NCBI RefSeq assembly: GCF_030445035.2
Contig: NW_026688628.1
Coordinates: forward strand, 3,038,001 to 3,102,000
Direction of reading: 5' to 3'
Source: Dasypus novemcinctus
Taxonomy: Eukaryota; Chordata; Mammalia; Cingulata; Dasypodidae
Length of the DNA: 64,000 nt
The translations under genes and the position numbers were made by a program. Shown in pieces: positions 49,201 through 60,677 of the stretch (position 1 is its first letter; the number at the start of each line of letters is the position of its first letter). The notes beneath the pieces were generated by a model. It was not told the origin of the DNA. It ran no database searches and was given only the letters and a program-made list of their open reading frames with translations.

Positions 49201-49790
49201 TGCTGAGGGCTTGACTTACTAACTGCCCTAATTGGGAGCCACAATTCCTGGAGAGACACAATTCCCTCTATTTGGGAACATCGGGTCTCCCCAGGATGTG
49301 GGTACACCTTCACACTCATTTATGGGTCTCCACCCAATGATATAACACACTATGACAAAATTATCACTCACACACTCCCTAGAAGCTTGCCCCTGTACCA
49401 GATGCCCACCCCTTAAGCACCTTAAATGAGTAATCCTCCCTTATTATATTTTCTAAAGAGTTTTCTCAACATTATAGCTTCAAACATATACCTGATGTTC
49501 TCCCATATTCAACTGTTTCCCCCAGCCCTCCCCCCAATTCCTTGGGACATCTGACCCATCCTCCAAACCCTAGCCCCCATTAAGTCCACAAAACCCCACC
49601 CAAAGGTATTCCTATACCCCCATCTTATCCCTTCCCTGTACAAATACTTACCTCCAGCTTATCATAGACTTCACCCATTTAGGCATCAGCTCACAACATT
49701 CCTCTCCCCCACCCAAATTCCTTTTAGCCTATCTTCCAGTCTCTAGCTCTCTGAGAGAGCTTGGTTTGCTTGTTTCATATCAGAGAGGTC
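46255..49790 (-). repeat. long 3' UTR of the L1
   Basis: Between the tail (46255) and the C-terminal end of ORF2 there are about 3.1 kb of non-coding sequence once the SINE is removed. The same blocks in the same order recur at 11508-14503 and 35660-38750, and partly at 3450, 24715 and 25480. A C-run occurs at 49124-49137. Human L1 has only about 0.5 kb here. Confidence 0.85.
48097..48536 (+). mobile_element. tRNA-derived SINE (DAS type), plus strand, inside L1 3' UTR
   Basis: TTTAGAAATAG is repeated at 48097-48107 and 48526-48536. The element (48108-48525) starts GGAAACGGACTTGGCCCAG, with an A box TGGCCCAGTGG and B box GGTTCAAACC. A GC-rich body and an A-rich tail follow. It has an extra partial duplication of the TGCCACGCAGG block around 48238-48290 compared with the other copies. 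Confidence 0.94.
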
Positions 49791-50678
49791 ATGAAGTTAT
49801 TTGTCCTTCAATGCCTGGCTTGCTTCACTTAACACACAGTCCTCGAGATTCATCCATGTTATCTCATGTGCTTGTATTGTATTCCTTCTTATAGCTGAGT
49901 AGTATTCCATTGTATATATTTATCACATTTTATTTATTCATTCATCTATTAATGGGCATTTGGGTTGATTCCAACTTTTGGCAATAGTGAATAATGCTGC
50001 TATGAACACTGGTGTGCATATATCTGTTTGTGTCCTTATCTTCAGTTCTTCTGGGTATATTCCCAGCAGTGGAATTGCTGGGTCAATGGCAAATCTATAG
50101 CTAACTTTTGAGAAACCACCAAGCTGTCCTTCAGAATGTCTGGATCCTTCTGCATTCCCACCAGCAGTGGATGAGTGTTCCCATTCCTCCACATCCTCTC
50201 CAGCACTTGTAGTCTTTTGTTTTTTGATAACTGCCAGTCTCATGGGAGTGAGATGGTATCTCATTGTAGTTTTGATTTGCATTTCCCTCATAGCTAGTGA
50301 TTAAGTGCATTTTTTTTTCATGTGCTTTTTAGCTATTTGTATTTCTTCTTTGGAGAAGCATCTGTTCAAATATTTTTCCCATTTTTTAAAATGGGTTGTT
50401 TGTCTTTTTGTTTTTGAGATATAGGAGTTCTTTATATATGCAGGATATGTCTCCTATCAGATATATGGTTACCAAATATTTTCTCTCTTTTTACTTTCAT
50501 GACAAACTCCTTTGAGGAGGAAAAGTTTTTAATTTTGACGAAGTTCTGCTTATCTATTTGTTCCTTTGCTGCTCGTACTTTGTGTGTGAAGTTCATGAAG
50601 CCATTTCCTATTACAAGGTCCTGTAGATGCTTCCCTGCATTGTTTTCCAAAGTCTTTATGGTCTTTGCTCTTTCATTT

Positions 50679-51190
50679 AGGTCTTTGATCCATCTTTTTT
50701 TTTATTAAAGATTTATTTTTTTATTGACTTTGTAATAATATTACATTAAAAATATATATATGAGGTCCCATTCAACCTCCCCCCACCCCACCTCTCCCCC
50801 CCCCCCCCCCAGCAACACTCGTTCCCATCATCATGACACATCCATTGCATTTGGTAAGTACATCTCTGGGCACCTCTGCACCTCATGGTCAATGGTCCAC
50901 ATCATGGCCCACACTCTCCTCCATTCCATCCAGTGGGCCCTGTGAGGATTTACAATGTCTGGTGATTGCCCCTGAAGCACCATCCAGGGCATCTCCATGT
51001 CCCAAAGACGCCCCCACCTCTCATCTCTTCCTGCCTCTCCCCATACCAATCAGCCACCATGTCCACTTTTCCCAATCCAATGCCACCTCTTCTATGTGGA
51101 TATTGGGTTGGTTGTGTCCATTGCACCTCTATGTCAAGAGGAGGCTCAGATTCCACATGGATGCTGGATGCAAGGTCTTTGATCCATCTT
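50679..51190 (-). mobile_element. short L1 3'-end insertion (476 bp) with 18 bp perfect target-site duplication
   Basis: AGGTCTTTGATCCATCTT is repeated exactly at 50679-50696 and 51173-51190. The insert, on the minus strand, is an L1 3' terminus: the T-run is at the left and a C-run lies at about 50797-50811. ORF2 text of the host L1 continues cleanly on both sides. This is a later insertion, and its 3' end is a relative of those at 3450 and 18119. Confidence 0.92.
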
Positions 51191-52099
51191 GAGTTGATTT
51201 CAGTATAAGGTGTGAGATGGTAATCCTCTTTCCTTTTGTATATTGATATCCAATTCTCTAGGCATCATTTGTTGAAGAGGCCATTCTCTCCCAGTTGAGT
51301 GGGCTTGGTGGTATTGTCAAATATCAGATGACTGTATATATGAGGACCTATATCAGAACTCTCAATTCAGTTCCATTGGTCAGTATGTCTATCCTTGTGT
51401 GAATACCATGCTGTTTTCACTACTGTAGCTTTGTAATACGATTCAAAGTCAGATAGTGTGATTCCTCCAATTTCATTTTTCTTTTTCAATATCTCTTTGG
51501 CTATTTGGGGTCTCTTTCCTTTCCAAATAAATTTTCATAGTTTTTCTAGTTCATTAAAGAATGTTGTGTTGATTTTTATTGGGATTGCACTGAATGTGTA
51601 GATCAGTTTTGGTAGGATAGATATCTTAATAATATTTAGTCTTCCTATCCATGAACAGGAAATATTCTTTCATTTATTTAGGTCTTCTTTGATTTCCTTG
51701 AACTGTGTTGTGTAGTTTTCTCTGTATAAGTCTTCTACATCTTTGGTTAAATTTATTCCTAGGTATTTCATTTTTTAAATTTACTGTTGTAAATGGTATT
51801 CATTTCTTGATTTCTTCCTCAGATTTCTCATCATCAGTGTACAGAAAGACTACTGATATTTGTGCATTGATCTTACACACTGCAACTTTACTGAACTCAT
51901 TTATAAGTTCTACAAGATTTGTTGTAGACCTCTCAGGGCTTTCTATGTATAGGATCATGTCATCTGCAAAGAGTGAAATTTTGACTTCTTCCTTTCCTAT
52001 TTCTATTTGGGTCCCTTTTGTATCTGGATCTTCCCTCAGTGCTCTAGCAAGTCCTTCTAACACAATGTTAAATAGAAGGGATGATAATGGGCATCCATG

Positions 52100-54119
52100 T
52101 CATGTTCCTGATCTTAGAGGGAAAGATATTAGGATTTGACCATTGTAAATGATGTTAGCTGTCAGTTTTTCATGTATACCCTTTATAATGTTCAGAAAAT
52201 TTCCTTCTATTTCTATCTTTTGCAGTGTTTTTATTAAGAAAGGGTGCTGTCTTTTGTCAGATGCTTTTTCTGCACCCATAGATAGGATCATGTGATTTTT
52301 TCCCATTTAATTGGTTTATGTGGTGTATTACTCTAATTGGTTTTCTTATGTTGAACCATCCTTGCATACCAGGAATGAAACCCTCTTGGTCGTGGTGTAT
52401 AATTTGGTTAACATGTTGTTGAATATGATTAGCAAGTATTTTGTTGAGGATTTTCACATCTAGATTCATTAGAGAGATTGGTCTGTAATTTTCCTTTCTT
52501 GTGGTCTTTGTTTGGCTTTGGTATTAGGGTAATGTTGGCATCATAGAATGAGTTAGGCAATGTTCCTTTTATTTTGATATTTTGGAAGAGTTTAAGCAAG
52601 ATTGGTGTTAGTTCTTTCCAGAATCTTTGGTAGAATTCACCTGTGGAGCCATCTGACCCAGGCCTCTTTTTAGTTGGGAGGATTTTAGTGACTGACTCTA
52701 TCTTTTTACTTGTGATAGGTTTGTTGAGGTCATCAATTTGTTCTTTCACCAATGTGGCTGCTTATGTGTTTCTAGGAATTTGTTCATTTCTCTAAATTGT
52801 CATTCTTGTTGGAATATAGTTTTTTAAAGTATCCTCTTATGATAGTCTTTATTTCAGTGGGGTCAGTGGTGATTATCCCCTTTCTCATTTCTTATTTTGT
52901 GTATTTGCATCTTCTCTCTTTTTTTCCTTGTTACTCTAGCTAAGGGTTTGTCAATTGTATTGATCTTCTCAAGGAACCAGCTCTTTTGTTTTGTTTTGTT
53001 TGAGTGTTTTCTTATTTTTAATTTCATTTAGTTCTGTTCTGATCTTTGTGATTTCTTTCTTCTTTCTTTGGGGTTAGTTTGTTGTTTTTTTACTAAGTCC
53101 TCCAATTGTGAAATTAGGTCTTCAATTTTAACTCTGCTTTTTTGATGTATAAATTTATGGCTATGAATATCCATCTCACTACAGCTTTTCCCACATCCCA
53201 TAAGTTTTGATATGTTGTGTTATCATTTTCATTAGTTTCAAGGTAGTTATTGATTTCTGTTGAGATTTCCTCCTTGACCCACTGGTTTTCTAAGACTGTG
53301 ATGTTTAGCTTCCATATCTTGGTGCCAAATCTGGGTCCCTGGCCCTTGCAGATTTCCAGCTTCATTCCACTATGCTTAGGGAAGTTATTTTGTATGATTT
53401 CAATCTTTCTGAATTCATTGAGACTTTCTTTTTGGCATAGCATGTGGTCTATCTTGGAGAATGATTCATGTGCACTTGAGAAGAATGTATATCCTGCTGT
53501 ATTTGGTTGTAATGTTCTGTATATGTCCATTAGGTTCAGATCTTCTAATCTATTGTTTAAAGTCTTTGTTTCTCTTTTGAGATGTCTGTCCAATGGTAAT
53601 AGTGGTGTATTATACTCCTCCACTATAATTGTAGAGGTAGTTATTCCTTCACTTAGTTTCTCCAGTGTTTGCCTAATGTATTTGGAGGTGTTCTTGTTAT
53701 GGGCATAAATGTTTATGATTATTCTTTCTTCTAGAAAGTTTATACCTTTCACTAATATGTAGTGTCCATCTTTTACTTTTAAAGTTTATTTTGTTTGATA
53801 TTAATATAGCTATGCCTGCCCTTTTTTGGTTATTGTTTGCCTGTAAGATTGTTTTCCAGCCATTCACTTTCAATCTCCTTGAATCCCTGGGTCTAAGATG
53901 TGTTTCTTGTGGACAGCATATAAATGGGTTATATTTCCTTATCCAATCTTCCAATATATGTCTCTTAACAGGTGAGTGTAATCCATTCATACTCAGTGTT
54001 ATTACTTTCAAAGAATTACTTATATTAGCCATGTTTTCTTTGGATTTGTGTTTGTCATATATTGTTTGTTTGTTTTTTTCTCTTTTTGTCATTTCAGTTG
54101 ATCTTATACTCTCCTCCAA
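52100..54119 (-). pseudogene. L1 ORF2 endonuclease-reverse transcriptase region, broken
   Basis: In L1 sense order the endonuclease starts near 54020 (LSMNGLHSPVKRH, then PQETHLRPRD). The YTFFSSAHESFSKIDHML segment lies near 53500 and the reverse transcriptase KILPTKKRPGSDGS near 52660. FADDMI is at about 51970, outside this span. Frameshifts separate the three open pieces, so no full-length protein can be made. Confidence 0.88.
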
Positions 54120-54149
54120 CTCTGTTCCTCCAGTTTTTTTCTTTCCTCC

Positions 54150-55130
54150 TGCAGAACTACCTTTAGTATTTCCTAAAGGGCAGGTTTCTTCTTGGCATAC
54201 TCTCTTAGTTTCTTTTTATCTTTGAATATTTTGAACTCTCCATCATTTTCAAAGGCTAGCTTTGCTGGATAGAGTATTCTGGGTTGGAATTCTTTTCTTT
54301 TAGCATCTTGACTATGTCTTACCAGTGCCTTCTTGCCTCCATGGTTTCAGATGAGAGATCAGCACTTAATCTCATGGATCCTTCTTTGTATGTGATGGTT
54401 CTCTTTTCTCTTGATGCTTTTAGTATTTTCTCTTTGTCTTGCACATTGGATAATTTGCAAGCATATGTCTTGGTGTAGTCTTGTTTGGATTTATGCTGTT
54501 TGGGGTGCATTGTGCTTCCTGGATATGTTCATGCATCTCCCTCAATAGGTTTGGGAAGTTTTCAGCCATTATTTCCTCCAACACCCCTTCTGTCCCCTTT
54601 CCCTTCTCTTCTTCTTCTGGAATGCCTATGATGTGTATGCTTGTGCCTTTTTAATTGTCATTCAGGTCTCTAACTCCCTGCTGGATTTTTTTCTATCTTT
54701 TTATTGATCAATTCTACTATCTGTTTTATTTCAGATATACTGCCTTCCACATCACTAATTCTTTCCTCTTCCTCTTCAAATCTGCTGTTATTTGCTGAGA
54801 GTGTATTTTTGATTTCTTGGATTGTGCTTTTGGTCCCCATCATATCTGTTATCTTTTGTGCATGATTACAATTTCTTCTGTGCGTTCTCCAAGTGTTTTC
54901 TTAATATGCTTAATCTCTTCCTTCACTTCATAGAATTGGTCCATGATACATGCTTTGAGAACTGTAATTATTTGTTCAGTGTTCCACTTCTCTTCCTGGT
55001 TTTTAGTCTGTTCATTGGGTTGGGCCATTTTTTCCTGATTATTGGTATGGTCTGTAGTTTTTTGTTTCTTTCTGATCATTTTATCTTGTTGGGTTTATTC
55101 AGTTGCTTAGCTTCTTCATCTCATGGTTTA
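54150..55130 (-). pseudogene. L1 ORF1 (RNA-binding protein) remnant
   Basis: L1 ORF1 encodes the coiled-coil RNA chaperone of the L1 particle. Open pieces at 54849-55079 (lysine- and glutamate-rich, coiled-coil-like, EVKEEIKHIKKTLGE) and 54319-54510 (KEKILKASREKRTITY, SMRLSADLSSETMEARR) match the N-terminal coiled coil and C-terminal domain. They lie in different frames, so the gene is broken. Confidence 0.83.
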
Positions 55131-55689
55131 ATTAGTTGTTTTTGTGTGCGTGTTAAGTCTTCTCTTTGTCACTTTGTTCTTATTATTCTATTTCTTTGTT
55201 GCTGGCTAAGTTCCCTAGAAGGAAAATATTAGGGCCAGAGAAAGCAAAAAAGGTAAGAAAATAAAATACAATAGTAGTAGTGATAGTGAATGTTAGCAGA
55301 AGAACCATATGAGATCTAGAAGGATAGATATTGAACTCACATAAACAGTGTATAGTTATAACAAAAAAAATAGTACTTATAATGAGATATTAAACTGAAT
55401 ATGGGGAGGAATATAGTATGAATTAAAAAGCCAGCCTGGTCAGGAGAGAGGGAAAGAGAAAAAAGACAGTAATATAAAGAGTGAATAAAAGATAGAAAGC
55501 AGATTAGAGGTATTGGAGATAAAAAGTCAGAAATATTGGGGCTAAACAAAGAGAGGTGGAATGTAAGAGAAACAATAAATGGAGGATAGAATGATGTAAA
55601 GGAAAGGGGATAGTGTTGTTAGCCAAAATCAGCACACAAAGAAAAGAGGAAATTGAGGATGAAGCAAGGCAAATAGGAAATGTTGCCTG

Positions 55690-55800
55690 CAGCACATAAT
55701 ACAAAAAAAAAAAAAAAGAAGAAGAAGAAAAAAGAAGGAAAATTTTTAAAAAGCAAGCAAGAAAAAGAGAAAGGAAAAAAAAGAAAAAGGGGGGCTATGG
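55690..55800. repeat. purine-rich A/AG tract in L1 5' UTR
   Basis: This is about 110 bases almost purely A and G on the plus strand, starting with a run of about 15 A. It lies in the 5' UTR of the L1 and is probably a simple-sequence expansion in that element. Confidence 0.75.
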
Positions 55801-56779
55801 GGGAAGATAAAGGGGAACGAAAAGCCAGAAAACAAACCAGCAAAAAAGACCAGGCACTGTCTCAAGCAAGGAATCCTCCTTGCAATTGAATAAACTGCTT
55901 AGGAGTCTGGCCTTCCCCCTTTCTCCCTTCCTCAGTTCCCTCTCTCCCAGGATAGAAGGATGGTTGTGAGAGGGCTCCTGCAGGAAATTCGAATGGGTCC
56001 CTGGTGAACCAACTCACCTCAGAAAATAATGTCTTTTAATTTCTTGAAAGAGAGAAGCCTCCCATTGCCAGGAACCCTAAATATGCCATTGGCAGTCTGG
56101 AAAGCTCATTCTGCTGTCCCTCTCCCTTAGGTGTGCTACTGGGGAGCTAGTTAATTTTCTGACTCCACCTTTTCCCAGACCGTTTCTTATCCCAGGGCAT
56201 TGAGGTAAATCAGGCTCTCAGCAAAATCTCTCCTCTCTTCCTAGGCTCTCCCCAAGTCAACTGATTATGTTTCTCCAAACTCAATTAATGGTGGGGGGGG
56301 GCAGAAAATTGAACGTACACTCCTTGGGCCCCTGTGAACCTCCCACCTAAACTCTCCAACTCCCATAGTTAGTCCCCGACCAGAGGGGTAGGGCAATGTC
56401 AGGTTTCTGGAAGTGCTGGGCTCAGGAAACAGAGCCCCGGAAGAATGTGGACTCAAGATATGTAAGTCTACGAAATGTGGGTTGCAGGGGTTCAGGGAAC
56501 ATGGACTTGGGGTTCATGCATTTCGGGACCACAGGGCTTGGGAACGCTGCCACATGACTGGCAGCTCTCCGGGAGTGCTACATCCTCAGCCCTAGGGGAA
56601 GGGATTTACCTTTCCATGTTTTTCAAGTTCAGTGTTAGAAACCAGCCTTTCTACCTTGAACAAGCACTAATTTTGCTGCAGTCTCTCCAGATCAATGTCC
56701 AGACACATCCTGAAACAGCCCACTCCAGCAGAATTCTGTCACCACACAGCCAGTCCTTTATGGGAGAGATTACGACGGT

Positions 56780-56810
56780 GGACTCACTCAGATGCCATCT
56801 TGCTCCGCCT
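56780..56810 (-). promoter_or_regulatory. L1 5' end with YY1-type site
   Basis: On the minus strand the element begins AGGCGGAGCAAGATGGC. The CAAGATGGC motif (56794-56802) is the YY1 site that positions L1 transcription starts. It adjoins the right-hand target-site duplication, supporting a complete 5' end. Confidence 0.8.
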
Positions 56811-56854
56811 CTGATCCAGAATCTTATCTTGTTCCAAAGTCTCGCTCCACTCCC

Positions 56855-57010
56855 AGAATTGTAACCTGAGCAAGTTCATTAACCCCTAATCCTGTACCTC
56901 TCCTCTCTAGAGAGTAGATATAAGACACTAAACATACCTGCCATACACACTGTGAAGATTGCATGAGAGCTAAGAAATAGAAAGCCCAAGGGAGCTTGGC
57001 CATTGGGGGT
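56855..57010 (+). repeat. MIR-like ancient SINE remnant
   Basis: GTAACCTGAGCAAGTTCATT is followed by ACCTGCCATACAC, GTGAAGATTGCATGAGAGC and AGCCCAAGG. This resembles the tail half of MIR. It lies in the intron downstream of the L1. Confidence 0.5.
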
Positions 57011-57137
57011 TGAAGGGAGCTCACTGAGGTGCAACCAACTCCGTGTGTAGCCTGCTCTGTGCTGGGGTCTCTACAGCATTTATACTAATAAGACCCTGAT
57101 GTGCACTGGATCCTTTGGCAGGAACCCAAAGTCTCTG

Positions 57138-57153
57138 CCCCCCCCCCCCCCCC
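57138..57153. repeat. 16-base C homopolymer
   Basis: This is an uninterrupted run of 16 C. Runs like this slip easily and may be shorter or longer in other individuals or reads. Confidence 0.9.
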
Positions 57154-57464
57154 GGAACTGTGTACCTAACTGCTAGTAAGCCCAGGAAGCATTATCAGGA
57201 GCAACCATGGTACCATCTGGGTCTGTGGAGGCATGAGGCACCTCCCATATTGGAGTTTGTGAGAGGGACTTAAAAGTGAAGCTCCATTTTCTCCTCTAGA
57301 CTTGGGCATTGGGTCATTTGTGCTAGGTCCCCTCAGGGGACAGAGTACACACCCTGTCCTCAGCCTACTGAGCTCCAGCTGAGACCACTGGACCCTGGTC
57401 TGGGTATTGAGGGTCTGCAGGATCTGAGCTGCATGGTGTGGGACCCACTGACATCTCCTCCCCA

Positions 57465-57683
57465 GGAGCTGCTCAAGAAGGTAGTGTCCTATAATTGTCT
57501 GGGTGCCATCTGGTCCCAGCACAACAATAAGGGCAAGGAGCATGTTACACCCGCCATCCATGCCATTGTCACCCAGTTCAAGCATATGACCAACTGCATC
57601 ATCACAGCCTGCCTTGGGGACCAGAGCATGAAGGCTCAGAGGGACAGGGCCAGGGTGGTGGAGCTCTGGATCAAGGTGGCCAG
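57465..57683 (+). pseudogene. RALGDS-like RasGEF exon, open reading frame
   Basis: It sits between CCCCAG and GTATGC, both usable splice sites. The 73 codons are open: ELLKKVVSYNCLGAIWSQ, then KGKEHVTPAIHAIVTQF, then TNCIITACLGDQS, then DRARVVELWIKVAR. This is the opening of the CDC25-type catalytic domain. It is the best-preserved exon of the locus, but downstream exons are broken. Residues such as CLGDQSMKA and WIKVAR suggest RGL4 as much as RALGDS. Confidence 0.9.
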
Positions 57684-57957
57684 GTATGCTCAGGGATCCT
57701 GGAGCCCTTTGTACTTTTATTGGCTCTCAGGCCTCCAGGCCTTCCCTGGCCTGTAGCACAGCTCTACACTATCCTCACTTCCCACCCAGGCTACTCCCTC
57801 AGATTGAGTGTGGGTGTCCCTCTCTGGGTACATGGCATGCCCTCAGGGTCTCACTGGGTGTCTGTCTCATCCTAGAGGGGAGAAATCAGCAGAGGATGCT
57901 GAAGCTGGAGCAGGGGAGCACTCAGACCACATCTCACTGCACATTCTCCCTTTCCAG

Positions 57958-58485
57958 GAGTGCCAAATCCTCAAGAACTTTCCCTCATTCTGTCATTCTC
58001 TCTGCCTTTGAAAGCCATTCTATTCACCATCTCAAGATGACATGGAAGAGGGAAACGGACTTGGCCCAGTGATTAGGGCATCCATCTACCACATGGGAGA
58101 TCTGCGGTTCAAACCCCAGGCCTCCTTGACCCGTGTGGAGCTGGCCCATGTGCAGTGCTGATGCGCGCAAGGAGTGCCGTGCCACGCAGGGGTGTCCCCC
58201 ACATAGGGGATCCCCATGCACAAGGATTGCACCCATAAGGAGAGCCACCCAGTGTGAAAGAAAGTGCAGCCTGCCCAGGAATGGTGCCGCCCACACTTCC
58301 TGTGCTGCTGACGACAACAGAAGCGGACAAAAGAAACAGGACACAGCAAATAGACACAGAGAACAGACAGCCGGGGGGGGGGGGGAAGGGGAATTAAAAA
58401 AAGAAATAAATAAATCTTTAAAAAAAAAAAAGAAGACATGGAAGAAAGTTTTCAAGTGGGCAGACTTCTCCAGGGACACCAGGTT
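57958..58485 (+). pseudogene. RALGDS-like RasGEF exon, frameshifted and split by a SINE
   Basis: After TTTCCAG it reads ECQILKNF, but a single-base change shifts the frame and a TGA falls at 58009-58011. The other frame recovers HSVILSAFESHSIHHLKMTW, matching the family's AILSALQSNSIHRLKKTW. The SINE at 58050-58434 interrupts this exon, with its duplication inside the codons for TWK. After it, KVFKWADFSRD resumes. The exon would be dead even without the SINE. Confidence 0.82.
58039..58445 (+). mobile_element. tRNA-derived SINE (DAS type), plus strand, inside a pseudogene exon
   Basis: GACATGGAAGA is repeated at 58039-58049 and 58435-58445. The insert (58050-58434) starts GGGAAACGGACTTGGCCCAG with A box and B box (GGTTCAAACC). 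It contains the usual GC-rich body, a 13-base G run (58373-58385) and an A-rich tail. Confidence 0.94.
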
Positions 58486-58934
58486 GAACCATGGACCTTG
58501 TGGGGACTGGACATTGTCCTTTAGGGAGCTTGGGAGGCAGTGGCTCCTGGGCAAGGGCTGTCTGTGTGTGTGTGGCGGGCACCTGAGATCAGCTGTTCTG
58601 TCTCAGCACTGGTTCCCTCCACTTTCCTCCACTCTCAGTTACAGAGTTGAACCAAATGGGAGCATGTTAAGTGTTTGCTTCTCAGCAACACACTTTGTCC
58701 ATTGAAGTCTACATATGTCAGAACCAGCTGCTCATGAAATGGGAAGGAGGGTCCCCATTAAGCCCACCTCATAGCTCAGCTCCCAAGTCCCATGATGTCT
58801 TGCAGTGCTCAGAACTATCCAGTTTCAGCACCATGCAACCAGGCAGACTGAGTCCCAAGAGACTAAAATAAAATGGATTAGGCTTTATACCTTTCTACCC
58901 ACTCCCATCATTCTCCTTCTTTCTTGCCCTCCCC

Positions 58935-59022
58935 AAGAGACATCTTCCACCTCTTTCAGATATTCTCTTAGATTGTCTCAAATGAGAACAACTACTTACA
59001 GAACAGTGAGCTGATCATCAAG
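58935..59022 (+). pseudogene. RALGDS-like RasGEF exon, frame-broken
   Basis: The block IFHLFQIFS, then NENNYLQNSELIIK (to the AAG/GTAAAG donor at 59023), aligns with the family's FQKLSEIFSDENNYSLSRELLIK. A stop and an insertion break the reading. The acceptor side is not clearly defined. Confidence 0.65.
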
Positions 59023-60009
59023 GTAAAGAGGAGGCTGGAGAGTCAGGGCTCAGGTGATGGGGATTTTAGTTTTTGACTGAAAGTTTCTTTGAAAACATCC
59101 AGTCTGGCTTACTCTGGTTGAAGATGTAGAGTGATATGTTGGGTTTGTGGTCAGTGGGGGACAGTTGTAGGGCAGTAGGCTGTGGCTTTTGGGTTTTGTG
59201 GAGTTGGCTGGGATGTTCCAGGAGGAGAAGATGAACTGGCAGGATGAGAAGTCTCCATCTGAGTGGGAGGGTCTCATAACTCTGCCTCGTAACTAGTGAC
59301 ATGTGTGCCAGAGAGCTATGAGAAATATTTGGGAGACAGGAAACCATGGCAGTCCTTCCTGACCAAATCTAGAAGATTCCACATAAAAGAGGAAGCCAAA
59401 ACTTCAATGCTCAGCACTCCTGGCAGCTGATATCCTACCTGGACAATCAGAGCTGGCACCATGGAGACCCATTTCTGAATGGATACCAGGACTTGTCTGT
59501 AGGAAGAATATCCTGAGTGGACTCCAGGAGAGGGGATGCCTTTGGTATGGCTTCAGGCAGACTTTGGGGCCTCCACTCCTGTTGACTGGGACAGGCAGGA
59601 GCTGCTCAACTCGGCCTCCAGAAACACCCCATCCTCAAGCTCCATGCCTGGGATGACACGAGGCCCTAATCCACATCCAGAGGCCAGGAGAAACAGACAC
59701 CAGTTAGTGGTGATCAGTGGTGGTGTGACATCAGTTCAGATGTGGCCACTGTCTTAAGGGAGCAGCCTGTCCTCTGAGGCCCTGAGTGATTCAGTCCTAG
59801 TCAACAGCCTCTTGGGGCTCTGTGTCCTTATGTGGAATGGAAGCTGGACCATCCAGTGGTGCCACAATCGCAGTGAAGTGGTAAGGTTCAAGGGAGAAAA
59901 GCAACATGGCTGAGCATTCTCTTGACTCTGAGGAGTAGAGCACGATGACCAGAGCATCCTCACTGCTAGTGTGCAACATTGAGGCCTCTGGACTCCCAAT
60001 GAGGGGGTT

Positions 60010-60115
60010 CATATCTCTGTCCTCACATCAGAGATAAACAGGCTCAGGGAGGCTGGTCCACTTGCACAAGGTCAGGCAGGGAACCTCAGGCACGAGATGG
60101 CAACAGATCTCCACC
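60010..60115 (-). repeat. MIR-like ancient SINE remnant, minus strand
   Basis: AGAGATAAACAGGCTCAGGGAG is followed by CCACTTGCACAAGGTCAGGCAG. This is the complement of the MIR pattern ending in the ACTTGCCCAAGGTCA box. Confidence 0.55.
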
Positions 60116-60201
60116 TTCCCACTTGATCCAGGTGTCCAAGACCCCAGGGACAGTAGTTGAGGGATGGAGGGCCTCACTGACCTAGTCCTCAACCCTGGCA
60201 G

Positions 60202-60276
60202 GAGGAGAACTCCAAGTTTGCCACCCTGGAGATGAACCTGAATAGAACCCAGAAGAAGGAGCAGCAGCAGGAGAGG
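60202..60276 (+). pseudogene. RALGDS-like RasGEF exon, short open exon
   Basis: Between CTGGCAG and GTGAGT it encodes EENSKFATLEMNLNRTQKKEQQQER, matching the family's EGTSKFATLEMNPKRAQ. It is one of the clearer exon matches and its frame is open. Confidence 0.82.
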
Positions 60277-60677
60277 GTGAGTGTGCCTGAGGCTGGCTGG
60301 TTGGGGAGGGGTGGCCTCAAAGTCTCAAAGTCAGCATGGGACCTTCCTCAGGCCCATCCCTCTGGACCACTAAGCCTGGAAAGCCTCCTGAAACCTTTAG
60401 GACCATGAGCTATGGGAATCCTGGGGGCTAGTTGCAACAGTCAGAGTAAGAGTCTGGAAGAGTTGACTCTGGGTTGATTGAGTGAGGGAGGGTGGTAAAC
60501 TTGGTGACTACAATGGAGTTTGGGGTCCTTGGAGTCTGGAAGAACTTAGGGGGTGAAAGCTAAGTGTCTGGCATTGTCCAGGGAAGGCTGTGTGGTCTTA
60601 GAAGTCTGAGACTGAGGCGTTTTCATGACATGGTCATGGGGGCACCTGAGAACCTGTGCTTATCCCTACCCTACCAG

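Larger units (their letters stand above)
46240..56825 (-). mobile_element. near full-length LINE-1, minus strand, with 15 bp target-site duplications
   Basis: CTGATCCAGAATCTT is repeated at 46240-46254 and 56811-56825, so the element is 46255-56810. From 5' to 3' on the minus strand it has a 5' UTR (56810 to about 55150) and ORF1 (about 55120-54150, with a C-terminal KEKILKASREKRTITY). ORF2 runs from about 54020 to about 49790 and is followed by a roughly 3 kb 3' UTR to 46255. ORF2 is broken: pieces are at 53697-54119 (endonuclease), 53114-53752 and 52429-52752 (reverse transcriptase). A SINE (48108-48525) and a short L1 3' end (50697-51172) lie inside it. Without them it is about 9.6 kb. It landed in the linker region of the RALGDS-like pseudogene. 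Confidence 0.93.

Noticed and set aside
55680..55889. 69-codon lysine-rich frame
   Set aside because: It is translated A/AG-rich simple sequence in the L1 5' UTR.
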